Origin: Triparma columacea | Lineage: Eukaryota > Sar > Bolidophyceae > Parmales > Triparmaceae | Reading direction: 5' to 3' | Assembly (NCBI GenBank): GCA_030267965.1 | Contig: BRYA01000506.1 | Coordinates: forward strand, 41,493 to 105,492 | DNA length: 64,000 nucleotides | In this document: one piece after another, positions 62,614 to 64,000 of the stretch | Layout: each line of letters begins with the position of its first letter | Numbering within the stretch: position 1 is the first letter of the stretch | Notes under the pieces: model-generated | Seen by the model: the letters and a program-made list of their open reading frames with translations, nothing else | The model's database searches: none | What the model was told of the DNA's origin: nothing | Made by a program: the position numbers and the translations under genes

Positions 62614-64000
62614 GGGAGAAGGGTTAGGGGAGGACGTGGACAAACCCCTCACCCACCCTCTCCTTGTTGGCGCCCCCCCACCACCCCCCCACCCTACCCT
62701 CTCACCTCCTTCCAAATGAACCTCAAGACTCCCTCTCTCGGTAGGAAAATGTTGGAAAGTAACCCCTTAGATCCCAGGCACTTGGTGCTCGATACCACCA
62801 TGTGGTGCTCGTTAACCTCCTCTACAATGCTCCTCTCAAGCTCCCCCTGCTCCAGGTTTATCTTGACCCTCTTCTCGTTCATCCAGTCCCAAAGCCACCG
62901 GGTTATCTTGTAGCTCGGGGCTTTGATGTTACGAGTTCCCTTCCCAACGTACACGTTCTTACCCTCCTCCCCCTCTTCTCCTCCCCCAGGTTTGACAGCC
63001 CTGAAGCTCATGTTAACGAGTTTATCCGGGCTCTTAATTTTGAACCAGTCCGGCTTGAAAACCAGACTCGACTTATCATTATCGTTATCCAGTAAATCCT
63101 CCCCGCCCATCCTCGAGCACCTTTGTAGGAACTTCTCCTCGAACAAGCTGTAAGGTTCAATGTTATGCATAAGGCTTTGCACCTTCGTGTCATCCAGGAA
63201 ACCGTCCCACGCAGCTAACGTTGATAGGCAGACTTCAAAGCTAGGACGATCGGAGGGGTCCTGGGAGAGACACTTCTGCATTAAACCCATGACTACGGGG
63301 ACCTGGTTCATTAAGTCCTGAGGTAACTTCACCCTCCAACCCTGAGCTACGAGCTGGAGGAGGAGCTGGAGGGGGGGGGGGGGAAGGGGAGCGAAGCGGG
63401 GGGAAAACATACGCAAGACCAGAAGGGAGTCAGTGGAAAGGGAAGGAGGCGGGGGGTTGGAAGGCGAGGGCAAACCTCCCTCATATTGACGGCCTTATTT
63501 AGCAAAACCCTTCCCCGCCACCTCACCTGGCTGCTCAGCTGACCGCTCCCGTCCTGGAACAACTTCCTAACCTTCCCATCCATGAATATGTCGGCAATCA
63601 GCATCCCAAAAGAGTATATGTCGACCCTCTCATCGTAGTTGCTCGATGAGATTATCTCCGGGGCCATGTACATTGGTGTTCCAATCACGTTGGAGAGCTC
63701 CTCCGTGGCATCCTCGCTCTCATCGGCGGCCTGGGAGCTTGCGTAAACGTCCTTCTCCCCCCCCCCGCCCTTCTCCCCCCCCCCCCCCTTCCCACCACTA
63801 CTGTCATTCCTCTTCAACCTCCTGAGAGCCCTCACCTTCCACTGACCCCTCATGGTCCTCGCCAGCCCAAAGTCAGCGATCTTTACAGTCATGTCCTCGC
63901 AGACTAGGCAGTTGTCGGCCTTGAGGTCCCTGTGGTTGATGGGGTTCTTCATCCCGTGTAGGTAGGCCATCCCCGCCGAGATGTCAACCAGGAATTTTTT
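61817..64000 (-). CDS. Protein kinase - START domain fusion (5' end beyond window)
   Basis: At least three exons are visible (64000-63527, 63353-62706, 62539-61817) in phase 0; the start lies to the right of the window. The kinase part has [22 protein letters not shown] and [12 protein letters not shown], then [17 protein letters not shown] and [16 protein letters not shown], typical of tyrosine-kinase-like (TKL) kinases. The C-terminal part is a START lipid-binding domain: [32 protein letters not shown], and [23 protein letters not shown] after the last intron. An acidic Gly-rich tail ends the protein. The acceptor at 63353 could be 12 nt earlier, adding four residues without changing the frame. 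A lipid-responsive kinase is the natural reading, but that is inference. Confidence 0.82.

Noticed and set aside
1..64000. tRNA, rRNA or transposase genes
   Set aside because: I saw no cloverleaf with conserved TTCGA-type arms, no rRNA stretches and no reverse transcriptase, integrase or transposase motif in any frame; short noncoding RNAs cannot be excluded by eye.

Overview
The window is compact, intron-containing nuclear DNA from a eukaryote. Splice junctions are GT..AG, mostly GTGAG(T/A/G) donors and CAG acceptors. Introns are short, usually about 78-150 nt, and most genes lie only tens to hundreds of bases apart. Axonemal proteins (CFAP47, a TCP11-family protein) imply a motile flagellum. 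Several proteins start with an ER-type signal peptide with Phe at or next to the expected cleavage site, the pattern of plastid-targeted proteins in algae with red secondary plastids. With the BspA-type leucine-rich repeat family, this points to a photosynthetic, flagellate stramenopile (bolidophyte/Parmales, pelagophyte or relative). That placement is inference. Both ends of the window cut through genes.

Layout, left to right. 1-3419 (-): N-terminal >1,130 residues of an IQ/B-box/WW protein. 4110-8441 (+): GAF, cyclic-nucleotide phosphodiesterase, voltage-sensor and nucleotidyl cyclase in one protein. 8545-9666 (-): membrane-anchored coiled-coil protein, followed by an AT-rich gap. 10503-11314 (+): small coiled-coil protein. 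11353-14288 (-): TCP11-family protein with a Tudor-like insertion. 14406-24060 (+): complete CFAP47, 3,102 residues. 24133-25183 (-): protein with a C-terminal J domain. 25603-28334 (+): ATG1/ULK-type kinase. 28419-30841 (-): organellar RNase II/R. 31086-33247 and 33685-34524 (+): two coiled-coil proteins with signal-type N-termini. 34640-37738 (-): CLC chloride transporter. 37962-38927 (+): methylglyoxal synthase-like protein. 39626-40390 (+): BspA-LRR copy 1. 40641-41942 (+): GNB1L/ASA1-like WD40 protein. 42131-43546 (+): bestrophin-like channel. 43632-46505 (-): 2,4-dienoyl-CoA reductase. 46584-47180 (+): H-protein-like lipoyl-domain protein. 47219-50236 (-): DNA ligase I. 50401-52453 (-): unknown protein with a signal peptide. 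52793-53380 and 53659-54627 (+): BspA-LRR copies 2 and 3. 54782-58803 (-): DDHD phospholipase. 59099-60235 (+): ankyrin/MYND protein. 60464-61741 (+): TRIP4/ASC-1-like protein. 61817-64000 (-): kinase-START protein, open at the right edge.

Common threads are flagellar function (CFAP47, TCP11, possibly cAMP/cGMP signalling), plastid or organelle function (RNase, bestrophin, targeted coiled-coil proteins), anion transport (CLC, bestrophin) and lipid handling (DDHD phospholipase, START kinase, dienoyl-CoA reductase). The most unusual items are the voltage-sensor PDE-cyclase, the Tudor-like insertion inside a TCP11 domain, the kinase-START fusion, the eukaryotic methylglyoxal synthase, the LRR gene units with conserved flanks, and introns with G-runs after the donor and C-runs before the acceptor. 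Exon joins were worked out by hand from splice signals and reading phase. Apart from the two genes cut by the window edges and the phospholipase, whose exon 3 holds an N run, every multi-exon model sums to a whole number of codons.
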